Positions 17,501-24,189 of a stretch of 64,000 nt of DNA are shown one piece after another (position 1 is the first letter of the stretch; each line of letters begins with the position of its first letter). The stretch is from Saprospiraceae bacterium (GTDB lineage Bacteria; Bacteroidota; Bacteroidia; Chitinophagales; Saprospiraceae): positions 31,677-95,676 of the forward strand of contig JAGQWX010000014.1 of NCBI GenBank assembly GCA_020436935.1, read 5' to 3'. The notes below the pieces were generated by a model that worked only from the letters and a program-made list of their open reading frames with translations, was not told where the DNA came from and ran no database searches. The translations under genes and the position numbers were made by a program.

Positions 17501-20076
17501 GCCGGGGGATTACTGCATTTCGCACCAATATTACGGACGCTTTGGGCAATCTGACAGAAGAATTTTACGACATCAGGGGGAGATTGATTTCTACGAGGAG
17601 GAGCGAGGGAAGCTTGTATTATGAATATGATGCACTTTCTCAGCTTACGGCGATCACCTATGAAAATGGGTCTGATACCCGGTATGCCTATGATTTGGGT
17701 GGCAGACGGGTTGCGATTGACCACGCCGATGGTGGACTTACAGAGCTGGAATACGACAATGCAGGCAATCTGAGGAACAGGATTTCTGCCAACATCCGCG
17801 AAGTGATTTCAAAGGACGGTTCGATCAGATACAGCTATGACAAAGAACGCCTGACGGAGATAGACTATCCCAAAAATTTTCAAAACAAAGTACAGATCCA
17901 CTATGGCAATGCAGAAGATTCTCTCGGTCAGCGGGGTAGGATCAAGCTGATCGAAGATGGCAGTGGAGGCATCTCTTATGTTTATGATTTGAATGGAAAT
18001 ATCACCAGAAAGGTCAGAACCGTCATTGCCAACAGGGCCAATCAGCTCACATTTCTGATGGAAGCAGGATATGATGCATGGTCGAGGGTCCGCAGTCAGG
18101 TATATCCGGATGGCGAAAAGATCACGTACAGCTACGATACAGGTGGACGGATCAATGGTATAAAAGGAGAAAAGGACAGAAGGGAAATGGTCTATCTTTC
18201 GGATTGTGGCTATGATCAATACGAAGACAGGATCATGACCAAAATGGGCAATGAGGTGACCACCGAAGACAGCTATAATGTCAAAGGACTACTTACCCAA
18301 AAACGAGTAAAGCTCGCGGGTAAAAGTTTATTTGAAGGCGATTATGAATATTATACCAACAACCTCTTAAAATCGGGTAGCTCTACTTATCAAACAGATT
18401 TGTTCGCCGGTAAAATCAACAACAATTTTGCATACGACGTCTATCAACAATTGATTGATGCCGATGGACAGCTGAGTGCAGATGATGAGGAATTGATGTA
18501 TACCTTCATGAGTGAATACAACGCCCAGTCCATTACCAACCTCGACTTGCAATTGCTCCAAAATGGGGAAGAAGACAAAGAGCGGTCCTACATTTTTGAT
18601 TATGCGTATGGTGACACCACTCACCCTGGCAGGCCTTCAGAAATAGGTGGCCGGCAGTTGTCCTATGATTTCAATGGGAACCTTTTGCTCAAAAACAGCC
18701 GCGCCATTTTTGAGTATCAAAACAATTTTTGGGACGAAGAAGACAGATTGTCCGGCGTCTCTCAGAATGGTAAAATTACCAGATATACCTACGATGCTTT
18801 TGGCAGGAGGATCATCCGGGGTATTTCCAGATTTGAAGGTTTATTCATCAACGGACAGCCTGCTGCTTTTCTCAATCACGATGATGAATTTGAAGCCGAT
18901 GTTTTCCCGGAATTTACCGTCACCAACAATGGATTTGAGAAACATTATTACCTCCAAGGGGAAAGGATGTTGACCAAAAGAGGAACAGGAAAATTCAATT
19001 TCGCAGTTTTGAGCCTGCCTGAATTTGCAGCCGGGGGCATCAATTACAAGGCCAGACTTGCTGCATATGAAGCCTCCATCAACCAGTTTTACAAAGACAA
19101 CAGGATACCTCCCGGACCACCCACGCTCCCGGGATTTTATTTGCAACCGGAGGTGACCACATCTACGCTTCCCGACGCCACCACCGATAATCCCTACACT
19201 GTAGTTTCCGGCCCATGGTTTAAGCTACTTGGCATTCCAGATCCATCAGGACCTCCCGGTCCTCCAGTACGTTATCCGCCAAAAGATTCCTTACTTCAAC
19301 CCGGATTTGGCTTTGAGCCGGCGGTAATTATTCCGGAAACCGATGTGATTTATTACCACAGAGATGCCAGCGACAATGTCGTCATGCTTTCGGATTTTGA
19401 TGGTGATGTGACTCACGTTTTCATTTATTTGCCATCGGGACAGATTTGGAAATCATATGTCAGCAATCAAACACTGGACAATACCCAGTTTTACGGATCA
19501 AAGTATTACGATGACCGCGCTAAATTGTATCTGGATGGCACCTTCACCTTCGACCCCAAACTGATGCTCAGACAAAGTGTAGAGTTCAGCTCCAGAAGCT
19601 TTGGTCAGTCGACCTTCCAGACCAGACCCGAGTCAAGCCTCTACCAAAACATCACCGGAATTTCGGAAGACGATGACGATGTCCAGGATTCAGAAATCAT
19701 CAATTCATCTGAACGCCCCGATCTCGCCGATGGTGGGGTACCCGACTTGTCCTATGTGGTTGAAGTCAATTCCGACGACATCAAAAGCACCTACAAAAAG
19801 CTCAGGGACAAACTCCAACCCCGGCGCGTAAAAAATGAAAGACGAAAATTCGCTCTTGCTCCCGGAGAAGACAACAAAGAATTTCTGGACCAACTCAATG
19901 GCCTGATCGCAGATTACGACGAAACCAAAACCAAACGACGCAAATTCCAGCTCAAAGGAGATGTAAAATCTACGGTGTTGCTGACCCGCCTTAAGGTGTC
20001 GCTGGCCACAGATGCCTTTGCCTCAAAGGTGAAAAAAAGCAGGAAAAAAAGCACCGGCAAAATTAGGGTGAAGTAG
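11557..20076 (+). CDS. Giant SpvB / FG-GAP / TcdB-middle / RHS repeat protein, Tc-toxin B/C-like
   Basis: The 2839-residue protein has, in order: an SpvB domain (about 125-330, with FPIQIPQGRQGIQPDISLDY and GNGWLGIGWSLGFSQI); FG-GAP/VCBS calcium motifs of type DxNGDGxxD at about 513, 604, 1197, 1312, 1387 and 1473; a TcdB-middle region (about 1508-1585, including TPFGGTTTFDYKIS and ERDFFGFGEM); RHS/YD repeats (about 1670-2450, such as YEYDPYGNVVKE); and a weak RHS-core-like segment near 2600 (VFIYLPSGQIWKSY). In toxin complexes this layout forms a cocoon that encloses a toxic C-terminus. Here the canonical core motif is degenerate and the tail is acidic, then strongly basic, without a recognisable toxin domain. 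A hydrophobic segment (FFIWLCIFVIVPSSQVLA) begins only at about residue 87, so the real start may be the in-frame GTG near residue 75. The gene overlaps the T9SS gene by 4 bp. Confidence 0.88.
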   Translation: MSNILIGKWIDHFSHGDINAKIKMKRGKKSSQTILALNCDPLITAAPKPKWYLRRGFLTQSLHCVEIGNDYVDKSISDKYKYQLNFFIWLCIFVIVPSSQVLAKTDTLPTVQRFGLPSQSFNSFQYASPSEGIARIDIASPNRFGSVIANFPIQIPQGRQGIQPDISLDYNSENGNGWLGIGWSLGFSQITIDHRWGVPRYSASIESETYLLDGEQLSFLSHRQVSSPRSSEKEFTRRIEESFSRIIRHGTAPSNYWWEVIEKNGIRHFYGGSPETGWMANAVLTTSTGAIAQWAITQTIDLNGNHIIYEYQKRNVTSPSNLSGGSQLYPKTIYYTGFGAEKGKYKIAFATMNRTHEDNQINLRSGFKEVTDQVLKDIVVMYDDEKIRSYKPTYTKGNFGKTLLTSISEYDAMDSLFYTYNFDYHLSANPGFGAEKQWSPPADQLDGGFTSPNLIKEFNDLPTFLGSSKSSAYTVGGSLTFGPLGSPVTKENTVGGNYARTNMSGEGLLAFIDINGDGLPDKVFKKDGQIKYRPNLYGEVSNEAFGNVRPVWISTDGTNKRPLTKFSEFKGSTDAIGAEANPGFAFVGYTNETTKANTNIYFNDFNGDELIDLAYDGQVLFCHIDEMGDPVYTYRSSDSPSPLKGTGTIAGGGQTNSKEDFDLANPLHDVVKCWTAPYSGLISISGQVRLLEPANPSAQADGVKLSIQSGGSVLWSNTIAANDFTPKNATVANSLILKGQKIYFRVQSVDNGEQDMVKWSPEISYQGLDPLLTDPNLQTFHVFNAADDDLITSDQFEVIPVDGRITIEGRFSKQITSDDVEIRVLVRTPFDNPDLEPAISVAFTKSYAWNEVVDEELVIEDLALKANQTIQVKIYADSEIDPDQISFMPIYYVTSADDGSSVIDAEGNYLYSFCATPSHALYGEVWRKTEIFQSPVSGVLTLSPTINNTGLAGHLGALVVKKQNELLGKLTWTKLAGPQNVIFAEPLEINVGEGDSLYIEVFIHPLFPSDGFATNFNGSSVEVAVSFMMGNLPQLTLHSPGVYLQRNREDQIFGPQYRHWGQFVYKGSGARADAPIDQSLLKLPDIMVDEGEIDPDIDPDSLDIDVPELVFVTMKADIKSGRWQAIDDRTFIALDTMSSSRNGEDVFDDGSTGPVDNTRYSAPVIQTESIENAVSGGALVSGGTAWDQTKALRDVGDMNGDRYPDILTPAGIQYSTIQGGYEAQVTRHNLGDHETSSNALGAAVGGAFVSSGPSNSRTTKGAGSKKQNNRVKSGFTAQSDNSLSASDAAKASIGFSASYNHDEDETITTWLDINGDGLEDKLFEDGNVALNFGYSFGPRQSWGFEGIRGGVSDDIGAGVGISIVNGSIQGGTSFANTTNHSNFGFQDLNDDALLDLIVSSNPLVVRYNDGDSFGEPVTLVNSGQLDAGLSTGESINGGGTICINVPIFFFRFCISTSASTGNGVGRITTMLDDINGDGFVDFLASDAENDLRVRYSNQGKTNLLKTITTPFGGTTTFDYKISGNNYDLPFSKWTVQSVVTDDGFADDGIPARKMTVSYKNGKYDRHERDFFGFGEMMIDQWNGAELSRSIMVNYAVDRIYDAGHILSHAVLDSAGNVYKKTVYTYGLKDVVTGENLGVDFASSDDGKAFSALSSSKISYYDEAGVEALYLEKNYEYDPYGNVVKEVEIPNGNLEAALTSTYVYKADNEKVLRDAIEEVLVYSGTDLQRESKYETDGKGNILSINVSMDAENKALTTLKYDDYGNVIQAVRPANYTDESLILDFEYDETIHQYLTIEKDGYGFEKDYKYDVTRGKLTQFKGINDENFTYAYDVKGRLSEVLLPAHDLEGAPYSMKINYEHNGPNPFAEVVHYKAGNDNDLASITFENGQFDAFQQKYTAYLLDGAGFEEASVVSAGEIYDELGRLLEKYLPLRENPGLWTTPNYNADIYRPLRTSYDHLDRPLVMTERDGGVTNYSYDIAEDGRGITAFRTNITDALGNLTEEFYDIRGRLISTRRSEGSLYYEYDALSQLTAITYENGSDTRYAYDLGGRRVAIDHADGGLTELEYDNAGNLRNRISANIREVISKDGSIRYSYDKERLTEIDYPKNFQNKVQIHYGNAEDSLGQRGRIKLIEDGSGGISYVYDLNGNITRKVRTVIANRANQLTFLMEAGYDAWSRVRSQVYPDGEKITYSYDTGGRINGIKGEKDRREMVYLSDCGYDQYEDRIMTKMGNEVTTEDSYNVKGLLTQKRVKLAGKSLFEGDYEYYTNNLLKSGSSTYQTDLFAGKINNNFAYDVYQQLIDADGQLSADDEELMYTFMSEYNAQSITNLDLQLLQNGEEDKERSYIFDYAYGDTTHPGRPSEIGGRQLSYDFNGNLLLKNSRAIFEYQNNFWDEEDRLSGVSQNGKITRYTYDAFGRRIIRGISRFEGLFINGQPAAFLNHDDEFEADVFPEFTVTNNGFEKHYYLQGERMLTKRGTGKFNFAVLSLPEFAAGGINYKARLAAYEASINQFYKDNRIPPGPPTLPGFYLQPEVTTSTLPDATTDNPYTVVSGPWFKLLGIPDPSGPPGPPVRYPPKDSLLQPGFGFEPAVIIPETDVIYYHRDASDNVVMLSDFDGDVTHVFIYLPSGQIWKSYVSNQTLDNTQFYGSKYYDDRAKLYLDGTFTFDPKLMLRQSVEFSSRSFGQSTFQTRPESSLYQNITGISEDDDDVQDSEIINSSERPDLADGGVPDLSYVVEVNSDDIKSTYKKLRDKLQPRRVKNERRKFALAPGEDNKEFLDQLNGLIADYDETKTKRRKFQLKGDVKSTVLLTRLKVSLATDAFASKVKKSRKKSTGKIRVK

Positions 20077-20137
20077 GGGAGTGGAGATTAAGCTCCATGC
20101 ACACCAGTGCTAAAAGAAAGAAGACCTTTGCTTCAGA

Positions 20138-20974
20138 CTACAACTTCCCAATCCACCTCAACAACAACTCCGGCCAGGCCTTAGCAGCATCGTTGACAGG
20201 TCTTAAGCCATATCCATGTCCCCCAAAAGGGAGGTAGTGCAGCTCCACAGGAACTTTTGCATCTCTCAGAGCACCTGCCATCACCAAGGCACTGTTGCCA
20301 TATGGATCGTCGGCAGTTTCAAACATAAACATGGGAGGAGTATTTTGGTCAAGCTTCAATTCGGGCGTCAGTGATCTGTTTTCGCCCTGATCGAGATAGG
20401 CAGGATAAATCAGTGCCGCGAAATCAGGTCTTGCAGACAGGGTGTCAATGTCGCTGACTTTTTCGTAAAGGTTTTCAGCGTAACGTGTTGACAATCTTGC
20501 ACTGAGGGAACCCCCGGCGGAAAATCCCATAATGCCAATCTTATTGAGGGCATAGTTTCTGGCTTTACTCCTTACTATTCTCATCGCGCGTTGGGCGTCC
20601 TGCAAAGCACCGTCTTTCTTTTGGGGCACTCGGTAGTGGAGCAGAAAAACGGTATATCCATGTTCGGTCAGCCATTGTGCTATTTCGTATCCTTCTTTGT
20701 CGATGGCAAGAATGCCATAACCACCACCCGGGCAAACGATCATGCCGATGCCGTTGGAGTTGATGGGTTTGGGAGCAAATACTTCAAGGACCGGATTGGT
20801 GACTTCGCTGATTCTGGTCACGTTGTTGTCCCGGTCTGCCTGGAAGACATCCGCCGCTTTAGATTTGACCTCTCCCGGTACCTTTCCCGGCCACAATTCG
20901 ATTTTTTCCTGGGCAAACATTTCGACTGCTACCATACAACTCAATAGGATAATAAAATTAAATTTTCTAAACAT
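20138..20974 (-). CDS. Secreted alpha/beta hydrolase, acetyl(xylan) esterase/lipase-like
   Basis: I choose ATG 20974 because MFRKFNFIILLSCMVAVEMF directly forms the signal peptide; an upstream ATG at 20995 adds only seven residues. The fold is the alpha/beta hydrolase of the Aes/BD-FAE type: oxyanion region CPGGGYGILA, nucleophile elbow GFSAGG (Ser about 152), acid in ETADDPYG and His in FGGHGYGL near the C-terminus. Close relatives in Bacteroidota remove acetyl or feruloyl groups from xylan and similar polysaccharides in the periplasm. That agrees with GH10, GH3 and GH53 genes elsewhere in the window, though none is adjacent. It is convergent with the RHS gene, with 61 bp between stops. Confidence 0.8.
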   Translation of the reverse strand: MFRKFNFIILLSCMVAVEMFAQEKIELWPGKVPGEVKSKAADVFQADRDNNVTRISEVTNPVLEVFAPKPINSNGIGMIVCPGGGYGILAIDKEGYEIAQWLTEHGYTVFLLHYRVPQKKDGALQDAQRAMRIVRSKARNYALNKIGIMGFSAGGSLSARLSTRYAENLYEKVSDIDTLSARPDFAALIYPAYLDQGENRSLTPELKLDQNTPPMFMFETADDPYGNSALVMAGALRDAKVPVELHYLPFGGHGYGLRPVNDAAKAWPELLLRWIGKL

Positions 20975-21272
20975 GACTTTTTCTTGAATGGTCAAATATA
21001 ATCGAATTTTTGGCTCTTGGTTGTTTGCTTTTAGTGGTTAGCTTTTTCTTGGCGTATGGTTATTTATGTAATTTCCCGCAGAAATCTCTAAACTTCCCGC
21101 AGAAATACGCAGAAGTGAGGGGGGGATAAATACTAAAAGTTAAAGGTGGGTTTGGTAAAATTTATGAGGAAGAAACATTGAATTGGGGTGACGTTATGAA
21201 GGAAAATGAAGCGGTTTTTTTTGGCTTTGAGCTGTAGGGCTTTTAACCCCGATCACGGCAGACTCAAGAAGT

Positions 21273-21500
21273 GGACTAAAGTCCGGCAAAGAGAGAGTTT
21301 CTTTTCCATTACCTCCCGCTAAAGCAGGAGGTAACTAAAAAACAGTAAAAGTTAATAGAAAATTAAATAGATTGTGCTTTCGCAGATCCCTAAAAAAGCA
21401 GCTAAAGTTGACAGCCACTCAATTAGGTTGTGCTTTAGCATATCCCCATAAAAGCAGCTAAAGTTGCCAACCACTCAATTAGGTTGTGCTTTAGCACATC
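21273..21500. repeat. Cluster of hairpins centred on CTAAAG/CTTTAG, with a 56-bp tandem repeat
   Basis: Different stems share the same centre: GGACTAAAGTCC at 21273-21284; TTACCTCC paired with GGAGGTAA around cGCTAAAGCa at 21309-21334; and GTGCTTTAGCAC at 21486-21497. A unit beginning TTGTGCTTT repeats at 21372, 21428 and 21484, an exact 56-bp period, each with AGCAGCTAAAGTTG-like sequence in between. Stems that vary while keeping pairing around a constant loop are typical of REP elements. Confidence 0.6.
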
Positions 21501-21589
21501 CCAACAAAAAGGCTTCAACGCAAGTAGGGCTTTACTTTTCAGTAAGAAAAGCCACCCGCCAAATCAAAAACCTAACCTAACTAACAGCT

Positions 21590-21930
21590 AAGAACCGCAG
21601 CCTCAAAGAAGCGCCAAGAAAATCAAACAGCTAACACCCACCAGCTTCAAAGTAGAGCCAGGAAGCTATCAACCAAATAGCATTTTAGCGTATTGGTGTT
21701 TTTGCGTTTTGGCCAATCCGGTTTCAAATTTAGAAGCCTCTTTTAACCATTCAAACATTAAAATAGATTAAGACAAAGCAAAAAAGTCAATTTTTTAGCA
21801 CAAGAAATAATGTAAAGACACTTTCTTCAAAGAAGCACAAAAAAACTAAAGCTTAAGAGCCCAGCTACGAAGCAGCACCTCAAAAAAAGCTAACAGCTAA
21901 GAGCCGCCAACTAGAAGAAAGCGCAAAAAA
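21590..21930. repeat. Degenerate GCTTC-AAA-GAAGC hairpin repeats
   Basis: Copies of the form CAGCTTCAAAGAAGCGC followed by an A-rich stretch and AGCTAACAGC appear here in degenerate form (about 21601, 21647, 21829 and 21870). Cleaner copies of the same unit lie at 23979-23991 and 24023-24035, so one family flanks the tandem PKD genes on both sides. Confidence 0.45.
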
Positions 21931-22013
21931 TCTAGTATTTAATACCTAATACCTAATACCTAAAACCTAATACCTAAAACCTAATACCTACCACCCGACT
22001 TTAAAAGTATTTA

Positions 22014-22032
22014 TTATATTTACCCCAACAAT
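22014..22032 (+). promoter_or_regulatory. Putative promoter/leader motif shared with the GH53 gene
   Basis: A 19-base string, TTATATTTACCCCAACAAT, lies just upstream of the PKD gene and recurs exactly at 24142-24160 upstream of the GH53 gene. TATATTTA resembles the Bacteroidota -7 box TAnnTTTG except for the last base. Both copies are preceded by similar AATACCTMCCACC sequence. No clear -33 TTG was seen. Confidence 0.4.
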
Positions 22033-22042
22033 TAGATACGAC

Positions 22043-22844
22043 ATGAAAAACGGCGTAGGATTACTCATTCTATCCATCTTATTCATTGGTCAAATGCTCA
22101 AAGGCCAGGCCCCTGTTTCAAACTTCTTAATTCAATCTTCACCACCAAGTGGACCGAATGTAACAGTTTTTTTTTACTGATCAATCTACCAATGGCCCCA
22201 TAACCGGTTGGTTGTGGGACTTTGGTGATGGAGGAAATTCAACAGCGCAAAACCCAATCCATACCTATCCTTTGGGAATTTATACAGTCTGTCTTACTGT
22301 CTTTAATCAGGCCAATGAAGCAGACTCCTCTTGTCAAACCATCAGGTTACAGCCGCCAGTATTTTCGAAGAGTTTTACACCTTCCATGGTTCCTGCAGGG
22401 CAAGTTTCAACATTAAGATTTGTTATTGATAATACCTCTATTTTCGCGACAAGTTCCAATATTTCATTCACTGATAATCTTCCTGCCGGGCTTACTGTTG
22501 CACCAACGCCTAATGTTTCCACCAATTGCATTGGAGGAAGCCTGACTGCGATGCCTGGTTCAAATGTGATTTCATATTCAGGAGGTTCAGTCCCACCAAA
22601 TTCCATTTGTGAGATTTCTGTTGATGTGGTTCCCTCTGCTATGGGGACTTATGTCAATACAACCGGGGACCTCACATCAGCGTCAGGGAACAGTGGTCCA
22701 GCCACTGCAACACTTCAGGCGACACAGCCAATACCAACGATGGGCGAATGGGCACTACTGATATTGATGTTGATGATGGGTATCATTGGTGTAACCATAT
22801 TGTCCGGAAAGAATAGGAATGCAACTTTAACTCAACGGTCATAG
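22043..22844 (+). pseudogene. PKD-domain surface protein with VPTM/IPTL-type C-terminal signal, frameshifted at T9
   Basis: Translation from ATG 22043 gives a signal peptide (LLILSILFIGQMLKGQA) and runs to NVTVFFY then a stop. A run of nine T at 22167-22175 breaks the frame: with eight T the protein would read NVTVFFTDQSTNGP and continue without interruption to 22844. The downstream paralogue has VTFTDESQGP at this place, supporting eight T as ancestral. The rest encodes a PKD domain (GWLWDFGDGG), a beta-rich domain with FTDNLPAGLTV, and the tail IPTMGEWALLILMLMMGII followed by basic residues. That tail resembles IPTL-CTERM sorting signals (motif, transmembrane helix, basic end). The gene is either phase-variable, decayed, or affected by a sequencing error. 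An internal start at 22212 would lack the signal peptide. Confidence 0.75.
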
Positions 22845-22930
22845 CCTGGCGATTAGAAAAAACTTGGTCATATTCAATAAAGAGCATACCTTAATTACTT
22901 ATAAAAGTGGCATTCATAAATTTGGGAAAA

Positions 22931-23707
22931 ATGAGTCCAAGAATTTTCACCGTCTTATTACTCCTCATCTTAAATAAACTGCAGGCTCAAGTTATCACAG
23001 CAGCTTTTACCCCAAGCAGCTTTGGGAAAATGGTTACTTTCACAGATGAATCTCAAGGACCCTTCACCACCAGAATGTGGGATTTTGGGAATGGGACGAC
23101 ATCAAATGAACAAAACCCTGTAGTGACATATGATTTTTATGGGACTTATGTTGTATGCCTGGAAGTTTCCGATGGAGAAACAACAGATGCAGTTTGTCAA
23201 ACCCTAATTTTAGCGCCGCAACCTCCTGTATTTTCCAAAGATTTTTTGGACGCGACCATTCCTGCAGGGCAAAGCACTACTTTGACCTTTACCATCGATA
23301 ACTCCCGGGTAGACACTATGACAGGTAATTTGTCCTTTGTTGATAATTTACCCGCAGGTCTTGTTGTCGCAAATGATGGTAATATATCAATTAGCTGTAC
23401 CGGAGGCACTTTTACAGCAATCCCGGGCTCCAGCACCATATCTTATACCGGTGGACTTGTGCCCGCATTTTCAATTTGTCAATTATCTCTTGAGGTAAGT
23501 CCAAATGCTCCTGGCACCTACGTAAACACAACTGGAGATCTTACATCCGATGCGGGTAATAGTGGATCTGCATCAGCGACCTTAGTGGCGACTCAACCAA
23601 TTCCAACCATGGGCGAATGGGCACTTCTTATAACCATGCTGATGATTGGTATTTTGGGAGTTACGGTGTTGACAAATAGGCACTTAAATAGAAAGTTGAG
23701 CAGTTAA
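22931..23707 (+). CDS. PKD-domain surface protein with IPTM-W C-terminal sorting signal (tandem paralogue)
   Basis: ATG 22931 begins a clean signal peptide (MSPRIFTVLLLLILNKLQAQ); an upstream in-frame GTG at 22907 is less likely. The protein is the intact tandem copy of the preceding frameshifted gene: PKD domain (RMWDFGNGTTSNEQNP), then a domain with FSKDFLDATIPAGQSTTLTF and FVDNLPAGLVV, and a repeat ending YVNTTGDLTSDAGNSG. The C-terminus reads IPTMGEWALLITMLMIGILG and ends in basic residues, the three-part layout of IPTL-CTERM signals. The protein is presumably exported and then processed or anchored by an unidentified sorting enzyme; none is encoded nearby. It starts 86 bp after the first copy, with no obvious terminator between. 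Confidence 0.8.
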   Translation: MSPRIFTVLLLLILNKLQAQVITAAFTPSSFGKMVTFTDESQGPFTTRMWDFGNGTTSNEQNPVVTYDFYGTYVVCLEVSDGETTDAVCQTLILAPQPPVFSKDFLDATIPAGQSTTLTFTIDNSRVDTMTGNLSFVDNLPAGLVVANDGNISISCTGGTFTAIPGSSTISYTGGLVPAFSICQLSLEVSPNAPGTYVNTTGDLTSDAGNSGSASATLVATQPIPTMGEWALLITMLMIGILGVTVLTNRHLNRKLSS

Positions 23708-24141
23708 TCCAATTGTTTTAAAATTTCAATTATAATTGGCTGATTCAACGTGGCCTTAGCGTTGAGCTTGTATGTATTTCAATCTCTTTTTATTTCCCGC
23801 AGACATACGCTGAAATGAGGTTGTTATTTGTTAAAGGTTAAAAGTTGAAAGTTAAAAGTTAAAAGTTGTAGATGCCTGAAATACGTTGACCGATATTTTA
23901 ACCTTTTAGACGTTAAACTAGATTATGGCCTAACAAAAAAGTCAATCGTTTAAAATTGAAAATAAGGTAATTCCGCCAGCTTCAAAGAAGCGCAATAAAA
24001 AGCTAAAAGCCAATCGCCCCCAGCTTCGAAGAAGCGCATAAAAAAAGCTAACAGCTAATTGCTAATCGCTAACAGCCAAACTCCACCAACTCCAAAATGC
24101 GCAAAATACCCCCAAAACCAAATACCTCCCACCAATAAACC
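23708..24141. repeat. Intergenic region with short repeats, including two GCTTC-GAAGC hairpins
   Basis: No ORF of interest. TATTTCCCGCAGACATACGC near 23800 belongs to the CGCAG repeat also seen at 21080, 27045, 31120 and 31580. Runs of GTTAAAAGTT lie around 23840-23870. Hairpins GCTTCAAAGAAGC (23979-23991) and GCTTCGAAGAAGC (24023-24035) are 44 bp apart and both followed by GCRMAWAAAAAGCTAA-like sequence. Confidence 0.5.
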
Positions 24142-24160
24142 TTATATTTACCCCAACAAT
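24142..24160 (+). promoter_or_regulatory. Putative promoter/leader motif of the GH53 gene
   Basis: Exact second copy of the 19-base string found at 22014-22032, ending 29 bp before the preferred GH53 ATG. A TATATTTA -7-like box is included. Sharing between two unrelated genes suggests a common promoter type, but transposed repeat DNA is an alternative. Confidence 0.4.
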
Positions 24161-24189
24161 CATTTTAATTGAAGACATTAATTTTATAC

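Larger units (their letters stand above)
20975..22013. other. Gene-free repeat-rich intergenic region
   Basis: About one kilobase without a credible gene. It holds hairpins built on a CTAAAG/CTTTAG centre (21273-21500), copies of a GCTTC-loop-GAAGC unit (about 21600-21930), a fragment of the CGCAGAAATACGCAGAA-type repeat near 21080-21118, and a tandem CTAATAC-like run at about 21938-21992. Confidence 0.6.

Noticed and set aside
22212..22844. Intact gene starting at 22212
   Set aside because: It would lack the signal peptide and begin in the middle of the PKD domain; the upstream ATG plus a one-base T-run error explains the sequence better.
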